A DNA stretch of 64,000 bases, taken from positions 4,578,350-4,642,349 of the forward strand of contig NC_084773.1 in the NCBI RefSeq assembly GCF_028858725.1, written 5' to 3'. This document shows, in pieces, positions 38,701-53,700 of the stretch (position 1 is its first letter; every line of letters begins with the position of its first letter). Below the pieces are notes generated by a model that was given only the letters and a program-made list of their open reading frames with translations, was not told the DNA's origin and made no database searches. A program made the translations under genes and the position numbers. The DNA is from Colius striatus. Its lineage: Eukaryota; Chordata; Aves; Coliiformes; Coliidae.

Positions 38701-41700
38701 CTCCATGGCACAGCCCAGGCGTCAGAGAAATAGCCCCTCAAGGCAGTCATGGCCTCTGGCCTCGCAGATCGATACACCACACACCCAGTGGAGGATTACT
38801 CCAGCTGAAAGTCTTTGACTGATGAACAACAGCAACGCTCCCCTCCGCTCGCCTTCAAGGAATAGCTGTGCTGGTGCCAAGTCCAGCTTATTGCGCCGCA
38901 CAGCCGATGTCCGGGCTGCTGCCACGGCCAGGAGGAAGAGGCACAAGCCTCGACACAAACACAGACACAAACGTGGCTTCTAGCAGCAGGGCTGGCCTGC
39001 AGCACTGGTGGCAAACCCAGCCCCTGGGTCCGGGCAGCTCCTCCTGCAGCAGAAGTGATCTGCAGAAATGGATGGGCACTCTGGGGCATACGCAGCTCTG
39101 CTGCCTCCTAAGCTGTGCCAGGGCTCCCAGCAAGGGCCCTTCCCAAGTTTGGTTTGCTAAGGGCTGAGGAAAAGGCCACCAACTCTTCCATGTTATTAGA
39201 GATTGCAGTGTTGGGGTCAAGATAGGCTGCTTTTTTATACTGTTATTTCACTGTTGGACCTCAATAATCTTATTCCATGGGGCTGGGAAAGAAGCTCACC
39301 TTGACTGACTCAAATGCCAAGCAACCAGTCGGACAACCAGTTTGGACTGTCTGGCTAGGACCCCAGAATAAGCCCCCTCAGCTCTGGCATCCAGCCAAAG
39401 CCCCTATGGGCAAGCAGCGAGTGGCAGAGCCCAGCTCCAGAACACCTCAGTACCTGCAGCCTTGTGCTCACCTAGCCACAGGCTGTGCTCCTCCAGCTCA
39501 TCCCTGCCCTCAGCCCATCTTCCACCATCTCCAAAATTAGGGCAGCTGCTGCAGCAGGAAGCACCTTCTGTATTTTTGGAATTTGAAAAAAAAATAAAAA
39601 CCCCACCAAACCCACAAAATCATCTTTTCGAATGGCAAGAATGTTTCTGAGTCAAAGGACTGAAAGTATTTTGCAATCAAGGAAGCGTATTTCCAAACCA
39701 GGCCGACTGAGAGAGCTTGGGTGCTGTGTGGGCTGTGTGAAGGGGCTGCTAAAAAAGGGTACACAGCTGTCCAAAATTTGGAAACTGGTACTTTTGCAGA
39801 ATATATATAGCCATCCCTCCCCACTCAACATATTTCCTTCCAGTTCATTAGATTAAATTACAAAAAAGAAAGAGAGAAGAAATTAAAGGATCGGTACGGC
39901 ATTGAGGAGAGCGCTCGGGTGCTCTGGGCTTGTCCAAAAGCCACTTTGCCTCGAGACGGTGAGGAGGCGAGACGTGGAGGCCACCCACTTGTAGGTGGGA
40001 CGTGCACCATCCCCTGCTTTGCTATTTGGAGAAGACTAGTTTGGGGGTCAGATGTGACTACCAGAAATGCCCATCCTCCCTTTGACTCGACAAGTTCACT
40101 CACCCCCTTCTGCACCAGGTCATCCCACAGCACTTCGGTTCAGATCAAACACTGCCATGATTTCACATGGTTGCCACCACTGGGCAGCAGCTGTGATTCT
40201 CGTTTATCTCTGTTGTTATTTTCAGCCTGGATGTGTTCCCTTTTTTCCCTGGCCATTGGCTACCACCACACATCTTTTGCTGCCTCGACTGTTACCTGCG
40301 TCCCCCTGCTGCAGTAAGTAGGTGGAGATAAAGCTGCCCCTGGCCTAGGACAGACTCAAGACAAAGCATCATTCCAAAGAAGTAGGAGACACAGCATGTC
40401 CAGGCTGGACCCCCGAAGGTGCCACTGCAGAAGGAGACACATGAGCACAGCTCTGCATATTCACCAGAAAAAGAGAGAATCACAAAGAGTAAGAAAAACA
40501 GGAGGAGCAAGACAGCAAGTCTCAGATGCTGAAAGGGCTTTTCGTTTTCCTTTTCACTGAACCTCGCCGTTTCTCTCTGTTTTATCTCAAAGAAAGAGCT
40601 AAATTAACTACCAGCTCAGTTCCGAGAGACTGGATCCAAATGGATGAAGAATTAAGAAGATTTTCTGCTCACAGTAAAATCCAGCCAGCGGTATTAGAAC
40701 AGCAGAGGGTTTGGTCTGCTTTTCAAAGATTAGCTATGGCTGTCCCAAGGTTGACGAGCTCCAGTTTTCCCATTTTGCTCCCACCTGACATTTATAAAGC
40801 TGTCTGGATCATTTACACTCCTTATAGACCAGCCTGTGACGACCATCATTCAACCACCTACACGAGTGGGACGATGCTCCCGTCCTGCACCGTGCCCCAG
40901 CTCCCCGTTGCCTCTCACCCACACACAGACCAGTTGCTCCCAGTGCACCCTCCCCGAGGACCCCACCAGGCTCCTGCTCTGGCACTGCCAGGGATGCACC
41001 CGCTGAGAAATGTCATCTTCCCCACCGGCTCTGCCGCTAACGTCACGCCACCGCTTCTCATGCAGCTCTAACACCCACCAGCACCCAGGCAGGAGTCTAT
41101 TTTTTCCCCTCCCGATAAAGAAGTAATATATTGTTCATTTTTGTTTGAATCGATCTGGCCATGCATTGTAATTTACTCTGTGATGTAGTACTCCTTAACG
41201 AGATTTATCAGCCTGCCAACCAGCCTTATCTTTAACAGGCCCCATTATCAGGATGTATTTCTCAGCCAAGGTTAACAGCAGCAGGAGGATCTCCGAACGC
41301 CGGCTGCATGAGAATCATCCTGCATCGAGCTCCTAACTCCCTTTGGTGCTCTGGCAAGGTGCTGCTCAGGGCCACGCTGCTCTTTCAGCATCTTGTTTGA
41401 GCTCCTGTCTTCAGGAGCTGTTTGAACCAGGATGTGGCAGATTTCAAGTTTGCAGCAAAATAGCGCTTGCAAAGGGAAAGCTGGCCAAACTCTGCTCAAA
41501 ACAAATACAACACTCTCTTTGGTTTCCCAGCAGAATGGAAGAAAACCTAAGAAAAGCTAAGTTTATCAGAGGAGTCTTATTTAATCAAACCCTTGTTTTT
41601 TTCATAGGCACTAGTGTTGACTAAAATATCCAGCCATCCAACTGGTAATTTTCTGCATCTGATAAAAGCAGATTCAAGCTGTCTGATTGCTCTCTTTTAA

Positions 41701-44700
41701 ATTGCAAAGAGTCCCAAGTGTCTATCAGGCAGCAACCACTCACTTCCAAGCCAGAAGAAAAATCTGCATTTTCAGGAGCTTCAGCTTCCTTCTCATCACG
41801 AGCTCTTCAGTCCCCAGTCCCCTCCCACCTCTAAACCAGTCTTACAGCAGCAAACAGGGTTTGAACCTACTTCATGATCATGACAGATCATTTGCAAAGC
41901 ATGTCGGGGAGCCATCAGTTGTATGGCCTGGAAGCTGAGGATATCACAAACCGATGTCCTGTGGTACCTGCACAGTCATATAATGCCTTCAAAATGTCAA
42001 AAATAATTGTACTGTTTTCCCAGGAAACAGCCCTACCTTGCCAGAGACCAAAAACCCCACACACAGGTGGCTGAGGGTACTCAGGGTTCTACTGCTTAGA
42101 CCTACCAATTCCATCTTCCCATGGTCCTTGCACTTTGGGTAGATGCACCCCAGGAAGAGACATCTGCTAAGAATTGTCCTCAGCTCTTTAGGCCCTGACA
42201 GAGAGTGGGACATAATCTTTGGGCTTTCTTGGCTGTTCAGCACCTGGAAAAGGGAGCATCAAAAGCCAAAGGCTTCACCTTTGGGTGGAGAGCAGTCAGA
42301 GCTGTGCAGACACTGGTAGACACCCTGGAGTAGCCCATGACCTCTCTGATTTCAGCCTTTTCCCATCCTTTCTTTCTCCATCCTGTTCTGTTTCTATTTC
42401 AATGGCTCACTCCAGGATTTTTGCCCTGAAATATGTGCCTTCCTACAATACAGGAAGCTTTGGCTTCTGTTTTACCCCATTCAACGACTGCTGCTACAAA
42501 AAAGCCCATATACCTTGTTCCAGGCTTCAAGATTGTGAGCCTTGATTTCAGCAACAGAAATATTTTAATTAAATAAACTACCTTTATGGAATAAATCAAG
42601 TGATAAGCTTTAAAAATTAACTCCTGTAATCTTTCATGCCTCTGTGCAAGTCAATAAACTATTACAGTAAAAGGCTGGGAAACATTCTAGAAACATGGGC
42701 TGCTTCAACGGAGACAGATGAGCCATTTCAGTCCCCAAATTACACACAGCAGCATCTTAGTGGAATACCTTCCACTAGATGAGGTTTCTCAAAGCCCCAT
42801 CCAACCTAGTCTTGAATACTTCCAGGGACAGGGCATCCACAGCCTCTCTGGGCAACCTGTGGTCGTGCCTCACACCCTCACAAGGAAGAACTTCCTAATG
42901 TCGAATCATCTTCAAGATATTTAAGCTTATTTTCAAAAAGCCCTTACTCAAACTGATTTTAGGTGACAGCCTCCCAACTGCCATGTGGTGATTTGACAGT
43001 GAGTCCAGACCTGGGTGATGTTCCCACCGGCAGGGCCAGGTCTCTCTGCAGATGGGAGGTGGGAACTGGCTACAGGCAGGAGCGGAAGAGTTGAGATTTT
43101 TCCATCTCAAGAGTAAATTCAGCAAGAATGAAACTGTGAACCAAAATGAAATGTTGAAGTCCACAGAAACTGATTACTTAAAAACAAAATAAAAAATGAC
43201 TATTTACTCAGCTCAACACACATCTGTGAAGGCATCTCCTTCCCCAGCTGCTCTTTTTGCAGAGACAGACAGATGCCTGTGGGACCTCTTGGCTGCCTGG
43301 AGCCGCGGGAGGAACCACCTCATATAAACCCTTTAAGTAATTTAAGAAGCTCCAATTGAAAGAGCACATTGGGGCCAGTGTGGAAACCTGCTCCTCTCAA
43401 AAGTGGCAACGCTCATCTGACTTCCAGCCTGAAGAGCTCCCGAGCTCTGTGAAACACGCCACTGCCTCGCTCCAGTTCGCCCTCCTTTTCCTGACGTCCC
43501 ATTTGCTCTCGGCAAACAGATGACTGTTGGTCATACTTCACAGCTCGGAGGCAAGCGGGGAATTATGTAAAGCTGGGAATTTCACAGCTCCTCTGCAGCC
43601 GAGCCCTGTGTGGGTGCTGTTCCCGGCAGCCCCTCACCCAGCGTGCTGCAGGCAGGCAGCGCCAGCCTGGCCCCGTGCCACGCTCATCCCCTGCGGCCTG
43701 GGATAGGCCAGAGCCCACATCTGCAGAGCCACGGGCAAACCCACAGCACGGGGATGGCTTCTACACTCACACTCATGTTTTCTGGAGCTACTCCTGACCC
43801 AATACCTCATTTTGTAGCCCAAAACAGGGGTATTTTTTAGAATATTTGCTCTCCCGAGCCAACCAAACCCCACTGGAATCAATGCTTTTCTGCTCCAGCA
43901 AGCTGTGCAGCCAGGTGGTCCTTGTGCTTCATACAATTAAAAATATCCTAACCAAAAAAACACCCCAAACTCATGTCAAAGATCAGAGACTGCCTGCTAC
44001 TTATCTCCTCATCATGGCACAAATAAAGACCAAAATCTTCCATCTGTGGGAAAATGTGAAGCATTCAGGGATGCAATCTGAAGATCCCAAAGCAGATCTC
44101 TAAATTAAAAGCCTTCTTATCACCCCTAAAGGTGCCTCCATTTCCCTTAAATCCTTCCTCTGGCTTCCAGCATTTTGTTATACTTTTTGCTTCAAGGAAC
44201 TCAGTGCAATGAGGTCTGCAGGCTAATTCTCCCAAATATCTCCTCCCCACTTCCTAACCTCACCGTTCTTCCTGTTTTTGTGTTCTGAGAAACATAAAAA
44301 TCAACCGCTCTGCAGTGCCACTTCTGCTGCACGGCACTGAGTGACCCCCGTCCCACCCTGTCCCAGGAGTTTGCTTTGTTGGGTGCAAAGGGCCTCTCCC
44401 TCTCAGAAAATCTACCTTTGAGATGCTTCATCATGTCAAAGAAAAGGGTGGTGAAGGTGGTCTCATGTCCACTCCCCTGTGGTTTTTCTTCTGCAAGGAG
44501 GCCACATCAACGGGGCACAGAGGGATGAGGAAGACATGAAGGACCTGGGCTGTTCTCCACTTAAGGTCTATTAAGGTTCATTTCATTAAAAGTTGGGCAA
44601 CTGGTCTCAACGAATCATCTGCTCCAGGCATAAGATGAGCATCTCCAAGATGGGGAGCCAAGACTCTTGCAAGGAGTCACCCTCAGTGACTACTCTCTCC

Positions 44701-47700
44701 ATCAGCGTGGAGAGATGTTTCCACTGCCAGCTCAGCCTGGATGCCAAACCTGCAGACACCTAAAACCTGAGGAAACAAACCCTACCTTCAGTGGCAACCA
44801 CAGCTTAGAATCACAGAGTGGTTTGGGTTGGAGGGGACCTTTAAAGGTGATCTAATCCAAACCTCCTGCAATGAGCAGGGACATCTTCAACTAGATCAGG
44901 TTGCTCCATCCAGCCTGACCTTGAATGTTTGCAGGGCTAGGGTACGTGCCACCTCTCTGGGCAACCTGTGACAGCGTTTCATCACTCTCATGGTGAAAAA
45001 TACTCTCCTTATATCTAGTCTGAATCTACCTCTTTTAATTCAAGCCCATTATCCCTTGCCCATTGCAACAGGCTCTGCTAAGTCTGTCATCTTTCTTATA
45101 ACCTCCCTTTAAATACTAAATAACGTCTCCCCAGAGCCTTCTCCCAGCTGAACAACCCCAACTCTCTCGGCCTTTTTTAACAGGAGAGGTACTCCAGCCC
45201 TGCCATCGTTTTTGATGACTGTTGTGGCCCTTCTCCCACAGGCCCTGCCTCCCCTGGGCCGCGGCAGCAGCAGCATCCCCATGGGAGGGCTGGCATGTGC
45301 CGCGGGCTCACGCCGAGCGGGCCGGGCAGCCTGGGCATGGCGGCGCGGGGCTCCCCGGGGGCAGCAGGCCGCGGCCGCAGCACGCTGCCTTATTTTAGCA
45401 GGCAGAGCAGATGGCAGTGGGAAGATACGGAGGCAAGGCAGAATCAAAGAGAACGCTTTTGCAATAAAGCCCTGTGCTCTGCGCCGGGGGGGTTTGGTGC
45501 ATTTTGTCAGTCGTAGCCAGCGTGAGCTTTGAGGCAGCTCAGAGGTTCGCTGGTGTGAGACCTACAGCCACAGAGAGCAGAGATGGGGAAAAGCCTGTTT
45601 TGGTTCCCAAATGCCACTTGGCAGGGACAGCTGGCCTTGGCTCAGCACAGTCTCAGTGAGGCACAAAGAGAACAGAAATAATCCTCAGCAACGGGAGGCA
45701 GAGCCCTTGCAGAGGCTTCCAGCCCTGGCGAGAAGGTGCCTCAGCTCGGTCGCCTCCTGCCCACGGGGCTGGGGGGAGCTGGCACCCTTCCTCTCCCTGA
45801 TGCAGCTGTGGGTTTCTGCATGGCTAGGCCTGAACATCTCTTAGGGCTGCCATCCAGGATCCTCCCTGGTCAAGGTACAGGGGATGCTCTAGAGACCACC
45901 CTAGTTTCGCCTCCTCTCCAAGCCTCTGCAGAGTAGGGGACCACAACAGCAGCATGCAGGGACTGGTCTAGCAGTGGCAGTCCTGAGCTGGGACTCCAGG
46001 GCACGTTGAGAAGGAGATTTATCCCATACCTGTGCTGTGCAGCCCCAGGCAACCGCACAGATACCACGCTCCACCAGCCCAGCTACCAAGATGCTCTGGC
46101 AGATGGTGCCAAAGGCTTTACAAGGCAGATGTCATCCATGTGGGACCTGGCAAGAGTCATCCTGCTGTCCCCTTTGCCTGGCTCTGTGTTCACTGTGACC
46201 AGCAAGACAAGGCACCGCAGGGTAGGGGAGTCCATCTGAACCACAGCCGTGTCCTCCCAGATCCCTGCCTGTGCCTTGCTCTCCAGCACACAAAATACAA
46301 CTCCAGCAGCCAAGCCTTTAAAATTGTTTCCCTTCCAAACACCCTGGAAAGTTGTTTAAGTTGTAAAGTATTACCTAGGGCTTTCGCATTGGGTTCTTAA
46401 TTAGCTGAAATGATTTGCTTTGTCGGGGAATTGTTTCCAGGGGCTCCTAAACAGCTTTTAATATCAGCTCTAGGAACAGCCTCAGAAGAGAAAAGCGTTT
46501 TGTCTGAGCAGTGAGTCAAGCACTGGACTACACCTCTGTCCCCTCCAGCAAATTTCTCCCTGGCTCACAAAGAAGGTAGATGATTTTTAATGATAAGTTC
46601 CATATTCCCTTCTGCCAGTGCAGGAGGTTCCCCAGGCTGAGCTTCACCAGATGCTACTTCCCTGGGTGCCCAAAGTGCAAGCAGGGGATATTTTGCTCCC
46701 AGTCCAAATGCTGCAGTGGAGTTGGCATCATCATTGTGAGAGGCCAGACCTCACAGTGCCAGAAATAACGTGTGGCAAAGGCAGAGACAAGAGGGGAGAC
46801 ACAGACTGCCCTGGCACCAAACAGGGGCATTGGATTGCAAGTGGCTGAGCCTTTCCACCCCCTTCACAGGAGCAGAAACGGGATAAAAATCAATGCTGGA
46901 ACAGAGCACAATCATTGCAGGATCAAGCATGAGCATCTATTTTAATGCCTCAGCTTATAATTACAATCACTTACGTTAATAACTGCACCTCCCAGCTAAT
47001 CCTCCCCACGCTTCTGATTACTGGAAAGGAGCTGGTTTGCAGCCTTATGTGAAAAATGAGACTAAGGAAGCATTGAGCTTGATAAGAAATCCTGTATCAG
47101 CACTAAGGAAGCTGCAGCACATGGCCTGCAGTCTGCCCAACAGAGCAGCTGCTGCTAGGCACATTCCATAGCCAGGAAATAAAGACACGTAGGGAAATGA
47201 AGCTGTTCCAGTTTAAATGGCAGGGGCAGAGATGATGTTCTGCACTGCAGGCTCACTGAAAGCTGGGAAATGAATGGGGAGTGGAAAATGCAGGGACGTG
47301 TCTCTCCCTCTTCTGCTCTGTGAATAAAATATGGGCAGGAGAAGGAAGCAGGGACTGGGGAGCCTGGTTGTCATGATGGCAAGAGTGTAAAAGCTTTTAA
47401 GCAGATGAAGAGGCAGGTAAATCCCCTAGGTGGGGGTCAAAGTGCCTGTAAAGGTTTGGTAACCCAACCCCTCAGCATGCCAGGATGCAGGTCTCCAGGA
47501 GCCAGCCCAAGAATTTCCTTTAGAAGAGCAAAAAATAAGTATAAATAAAACAAAATCAGAATGTAGTTTCTAGCATCTGGGGTTTTGGCAGTCAGCCCCT
47601 GCCCTGGGGTGCCATGCAGGCATCTGGCTTCTGCGAGGATCCCACACCTCCAGAAATCAAACCATCCCTGTGAAACGTCTCCCTGTCAACTAAGTAGCAA

Positions 47701-50700
47701 AAGTCAACCAAAAAGGTGTTTAATGATGTGCTTCCAGCCAGTTCCTGAGCCCTATGTCTGAAAAATTACCCAAAAGGCAGTCTTTATCCCTCTGCAACTC
47801 AGTCCTGGTTGTTAAAAGCAATTCCTGCCCTGAGAGGCTGAAGTTCAGAGGGCTGCAGGGTGGCCCTGGGCAATGCTAATAAGCCCACCACTGGAAATCA
47901 GCCTGGATAACATAAGAATGAAATGTTGCTCAAGATCTGCAGAGACCTGCAAGGGCTCAGAGCCTGGAGGGGCTTCAAAGAAAGAGCTTACTTTCATTTT
48001 CAATTTCACTTTTGCATTCATTTTTGGTGCAGGCTGGTGCCATCCCCCTTCCCCAGTTCATCAGCCCAGCAGCCAGGCCAGGAGGAAGAAGCAGGTAGCT
48101 ACTTGGTGCACCCCTTGCTGCATTCAGCTCTTTGGCTATTACTGTGCTTTGAAGCTTTATTTCTCTAAAGAAAAGGCTGAGGTGCCCTCTTGTGCTCCCT
48201 GCTGCTGCCCACATCACCTAGCGAGAGGTTCATCGTGTGCAGGGCACATTGCACCAGAGCTCTGCCAAGTCCCAGGGGCACAGCAGCAGTGCAGAACCCC
48301 AGTTCCTTGACAGTATTAACCCCAGGCAATACTACAGGCTTGGGGCAGAGAGGCTGGAAAGCTATCTGGCAGAAAAGGATATGGGAGTATTAATAGACAG
48401 CCAGCTCAACATGAGGCAGCAGTGTGCCCAGGTGGCCATGGAGACCAATGGCATCCTGGCTTGTATCAGAAACAGCGTGGCCAGTGGGATCAAAGAGGTG
48501 ATTGTCCCCCTGTACTGAGCACTGGTGAGGCTGCAGCTTGAGTGCTGTGTTCAGTTTTGGGCCTCTCACTACAAGACAGACACAGAGGTTCTGGAGTGTG
48601 TCCAGAGATGGGCAATGAAGCTGCTGCAGGGTCTGGAGCACAAGACTCAAGAGGAGCAGCTGAGGGAACTGCGGGTGTTCAACCTAGAGAAGAAGAGGCT
48701 GTGAGGAGACGTAATCATACTCTACATATACCTGAAATGGTGCTATAGTGAAGTTGGGGTCAGTGTCTTCTCTACAGTAATGAACTATAGGACACAAGGA
48801 GCTGAGTTCAAGTTGCATGAGGGAAAACTGGACGTTAGGAAGAAACCATTTCACTGAGAGGGTTGTTAAGCATTGGAAGAGGCTGCCCAGGGAGGTGGTG
48901 GAGTCACCACGTGGCAAAAAGACACATAGATGAGGTGCTGAGGGATAGGGTTTAGTTTAGTGAGGGGCTCAGGAGCGTTGGGTTAGTAGTTGGTCTGGAC
49001 CTTAAAGGTCTTTTCCAACCGTAATGATTCCATCCTTTTGACTGGGCAGAAAGGTCCTGTTTGATGAGAGACCAGAGTTAACGCCACGATGCAGAGACTT
49101 GAGGAGAGGAATGACGATGAGGGCTCAGCCCTCCATCCCACATGGCAGTGCCACCACTCTGATGAGATCAGGCTGTCCTTTCAGCAAAGCCCCACAGATC
49201 TTACAGTCCTCATTTCACATGGCTCACCCCAATAGATGCATCATCAGCAAAACAGGGCATCCCAGCACACAGCAAAGGCTGAACTACATGCAATGTGACA
49301 CATCATCAAACCAGAGCAGAACCCTGCAGTGGTTGAGTTATAGATACCATAAAATGGTCTTTCAGCTCCTGTTGGCCCCTTGGAGCAGGGGACAACCTTC
49401 ACTGGCATGTGCATGGATGATGAAGGTTTTAGCTTTCTTTGACCTGCCTGCAGCACCCAGAGGCTTCACTGCCCATGTGAGCTCACCCTGCCCTGGGGCT
49501 TCACCAACTTCAGTTTTGATGTAGGAGTCAAGGTAAGAGCCTGGCCTGAGCGAGCAATGCCCATCCCCAGCACACACACACACACACAGGGCTGCTGATA
49601 TTAGCAGCTTCGCCAGCACACCCACACATTTCACTGTCAGCAGCCCCTCTCCTCACTCTGATTTTGTTCAGGGACTTTTACAGATGCTAAAGACTGTGAG
49701 ATACAACTGAAAAACACCACAGGGTTTACCAGGAGAAATGCCACTGCTTTGGAAGGTGGATCAACACCAACAAAGTCTGTCTGAAATGCTCCCATCACAG
49801 CTGGAAAACTGAGCATATCCACTGCATCCCGGCCCTAGAGCTGCCTCCCCTGCAACCCACGCGGAAACCCAGTGTTACAAAGCAATTAAACGCTCGATTA
49901 ACTGTCCCAACATGTTCCCAAATAAAGTACTGACATAGCAGGCTATTTAAAAAAATAAGAAAGGAAGAAGAAAGCCAGCCCCAGGTTCTGTAATGGCCTG
50001 TGAGCACATCAGGATACGCTGTGCCTGCTCCCAGGGAGTGGAATCAGGAGTCGAACGGCCAAATCCCCTCGTCATCTCCAACAGAGATCTGCCCATCGCA
50101 CCTTCTGACCTGGACTCTGATTTACACGGTCCCACATCCTCACCAGCTGCTGCTAGTACCTGCCCTTGGGCCACACACTTCCTCCATCAGTCCCTGCGAT
50201 GCAGCTCAAAGGGCCCCTCCAGCCCTACTCCCTTCACAGAATTCTTGTCTTTGTAAGAACAGTGTCACGGCCACAGGCTGATGTTCTCCATTTCTACCAG
50301 CAGCTCCTGCCGTGGGCAGGGAAAAGCTCCCATGACACAGGAGACCACATGCCCAGTTGAGCAGCTTGGGTTGGATTCATGGCTACCTCATTGTGCCAGC
50401 CCACAGTGAGTCATCCCTGCAAGCTGAGCATCACAGACTGAGACAGAAGCCACTGTCCCTAATGCAGGAGGAGTCTGTCATCCTTCATAGAGTATTTAGA
50501 GGCCACCGAGTATCCCCAGCCCAGAGCCTCTGATCTCACCACTGCCTCTATCAGGGCAGAGATGGCAATAACCTGGCTGATTCACCAGAGACTGTGCTGC
50601 CATGCAGCAAGGGTTGGGCAGAGAGGAACTTCATGAGGTTCTACAAGGGCAAATGCAGAGTCCTGCATCTGGGAAGGAACAACCCCACACACCAGAACAG

Positions 50701-53700
50701 GCTGACCAAGAGTGACCTGCTGGAGAGCAGCTCCAGGAGAGGGATCTGGGGGTCCTGGTTGATAATAAACTGAACAAGAGCAGCAACATACCCTTGTGGG
50801 CAAGATGCCAATGGCATCCTGAGATGCATCAAGAAGAGTGTGGGCAGCAGGTCGAGGGAGGTTCTGCTCCTCCTCTACTCTGCCCTGCTGAGGCCTCACA
50901 TCTGGAGTCTTGTGTCCAGTTCTGGGCTCCCCAGCTCAAGAGAAACAGGGAACTGTGGAAGACAGGCCAGTGCAGGGCCACCAAGATGATCAAGGGACTG
51001 GAGCACCTTTCTTATAAGGAAAGGCTGCGGGACCTGGGGCTGTTTCACCTAGAAAAGAGAAGACTAAGGAGGGACCTCATTAAAACTGACAAATACTTAA
51101 AAGGTGTTTATCAAGAGGATGGGGTGACACCTTTTTTCTGTTGTCTCAAGTGACAGGACATGGGGTAATGAACTTGAGCTGGAACATAAAATGTTCCACT
51201 TCAACACAAGGGAAAACTTCTTTCCTGCAAGGGTGAGGGAGCCCTGGCCCAGGCTGCCCAGGGAGGGTGTTTGAGGCTCCTTCTCTGGAGGTTTTCAAAA
51301 CTTGCCTGGACAAGTTCCTGTGTGACCTGATCTAAGTGGTACCTGCTTTGGCAGGGGGGCTGGACTGGATGATCTCTACAGGTCCCTTCCAATCCCTACC
51401 ATCATCCTATGATTGTGTGATCACTCAATACAAGACACATCAGGAGGGTCCAGGCTATCACCATCCCACTGAGATTCCCCACACCTCCCCTGTAACACCA
51501 CACTCCTCCTTCCTTGTCTTCCTCCAGCATCTCTTGCTCTTTGCTGCATGTCACATCTGTAGGAGGGTGCCACAGGAACCTCTTGCTTTGTCTGCACAAC
51601 GTGTTTGCTGAGGTCTGCATCAGTTCCCTGCAAGTGAGACTCATATGATGAGCTACAAGGACATTTCTTGGGTTGGTCCTGAAGCAGACACTGCCCAAAT
51701 CAGCAGTCAGGCATGGAGCTCCAGGGCTGCCCCATGATCACAGCTGCTGCGTCTGACTTGAAGACCAAAGACAGCAAATCCTGTGCTAGAACCAGGTACA
51801 TCTGGATTTTGTGAGTGAAATGGGTTGAGGTTATTTTTCTGCTCTCCAGCACTTGTTTATAAAAACCTTTCTGATATCCATAAAGCATTCTGGAAGCTTT
51901 AGTTTATCCTGCATCCTCTCTGTGCTTCTACTTTGACTATTTTTGCTGCCTATTTTTCATGTGTGCAGCAGTAACTCTTTTCAAAGCTTCTCAAGGTCAA
52001 GAAAGTCCCTAACAAGGCGCGTCAGGGCAGTTATTGATCTTCTCTCAGACTTTCCCAGAGTGGCTCTGAACTGTGAAACCTCAGTCAGGAGATGGAAAAT
52101 TACTCAGGTCCTTCCCAGGCTGGTGAATTTTAATATTCATGGCATCTGACTCGTGAGAATATCAAATCCTCTCCCAGCGATAGCCTTGTATGTCTGTCTC
52201 TGTGTCTGCTGCAAGGTCGCAGTTCCCTCCCTGTCTACTCAAGGATGGCTTGAGCAGGTTTCTGAAAGATGAGTCTGTGCCACAAAAGTTTCATGGGCAG
52301 AATACCATCACCCCTTAGAAGCAGATTTGCAACACATACCAAAGTAAGTGTTTGCTGGGAAAAGCAATCAAAGCCTAGCAGGAGACAGGAGTTGGCATGA
52401 AGAGCCACCCATGTTATATGGACAAAAAGTGTTTTCCTACACTATTCCTTGGCACTTTCTAGGAAACATCACAATCAATACAGCACAGATGAAGTTTCAC
52501 CCATTAAAGCAAAACTAAATCCCCACTGCTGCCTAACGGGATGGTACCAGTCACCCTTCGCTTTCCCAGCCTGAACAGTGGCAGGAACTGGCAGAATCTC
52601 CCTTCCGTTGGCTGTGACCACTGGCCCAGCTCAGCAGAGCCCCAGCAGCCCCCCTTGCTCACAGTCACTGCCTGGTGCCCATCCACCCCCATCACTACCT
52701 TCTGCAGGGGCCACGGGCCGTGGTTGCACTAACGGCAGTGACTGACACTGCTGCAAGTCACAGCAAGGTGTCAGGCCCTGTGAGTTTGCCCACAGCAGCC
52801 TCTTGGAGAATGCTGACCCATGGTTCTTGTTCAGCCTGACTGGTTGTTGGGACAGTCAAGCAGCAGCTGGCACACAGGGGCTGTGAGAGGAGGCAGCAGT
52901 GTGGGTAGACACCCATCCCACAGTGAGCTGGTGGCTCCGAGAGCTGGTGTGGCAGCTGCCTGCACTCTTATGGGCTGTTCACAAAGACATTGACAAGAGA
53001 GACATAGGTATCACATCTGCCCTGGCACCCACCTGACCTCCAGCACCACAGGCAGCACTACTGATGTCCCAAAAACCAAAGGGCTCCCTGTTTTAAGCCT
53101 CAATCTGCCTGCCCTGTGGTGAGCACTCAGGCTTTGCTCTTGACATACTCACTGGCCTTCCCAGCAAGACAGCTCAGGGGAACAACCTTGGCACTGCTGG
53201 CCCAGGCAGCTCACTATCCCAGGAGCGCAGGGATACAACAGGCAGCAGCTCCAAGTCCGAGGGCACAGCAAACGTGCTCCGGAAAACCAGTTTGGTATGG
53301 GGAAAGCATCATTCACTTCAAATACATCTTCATTTAGAAGCAAGAAAGGCAGGAATCCCTCATCCTGCTCAGCCACTGTCACCACTATTGTTTGGTTGTA
53401 TGAACCATTGACAACAACCTGCAGGCACGGGCAGCGGTGCCCTCCCAACATCCATCAGCAGGGTTCACAGGCAGCTGACATTTGTCTGTTAATAACATAA
53501 TTGCATCTAAAAGAGGAAAGGAATCTGGAGGCCTGGGTTGGTTTCTTTTCCTGATTAAAGAAAGGAGCAGCTGTTCTTAAGATAATTTGCTAAGTGACAG
53601 CAGGCTCAGGAAGGCAGAGCCCAGCCTTTGGAGTAGACCTAGAACCTCCAAAGACATGCCCAGCAGCAGACACGGAGGTAACATCTACGGGGCTCTGAAG

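Noticed and set aside
38130-38822. 230-residue plus-strand frame in the BSN intron
   Set aside because: No recognisable domain, no codon-use signal and no splice partners; it looks like chance in a moderately GC-rich intron.
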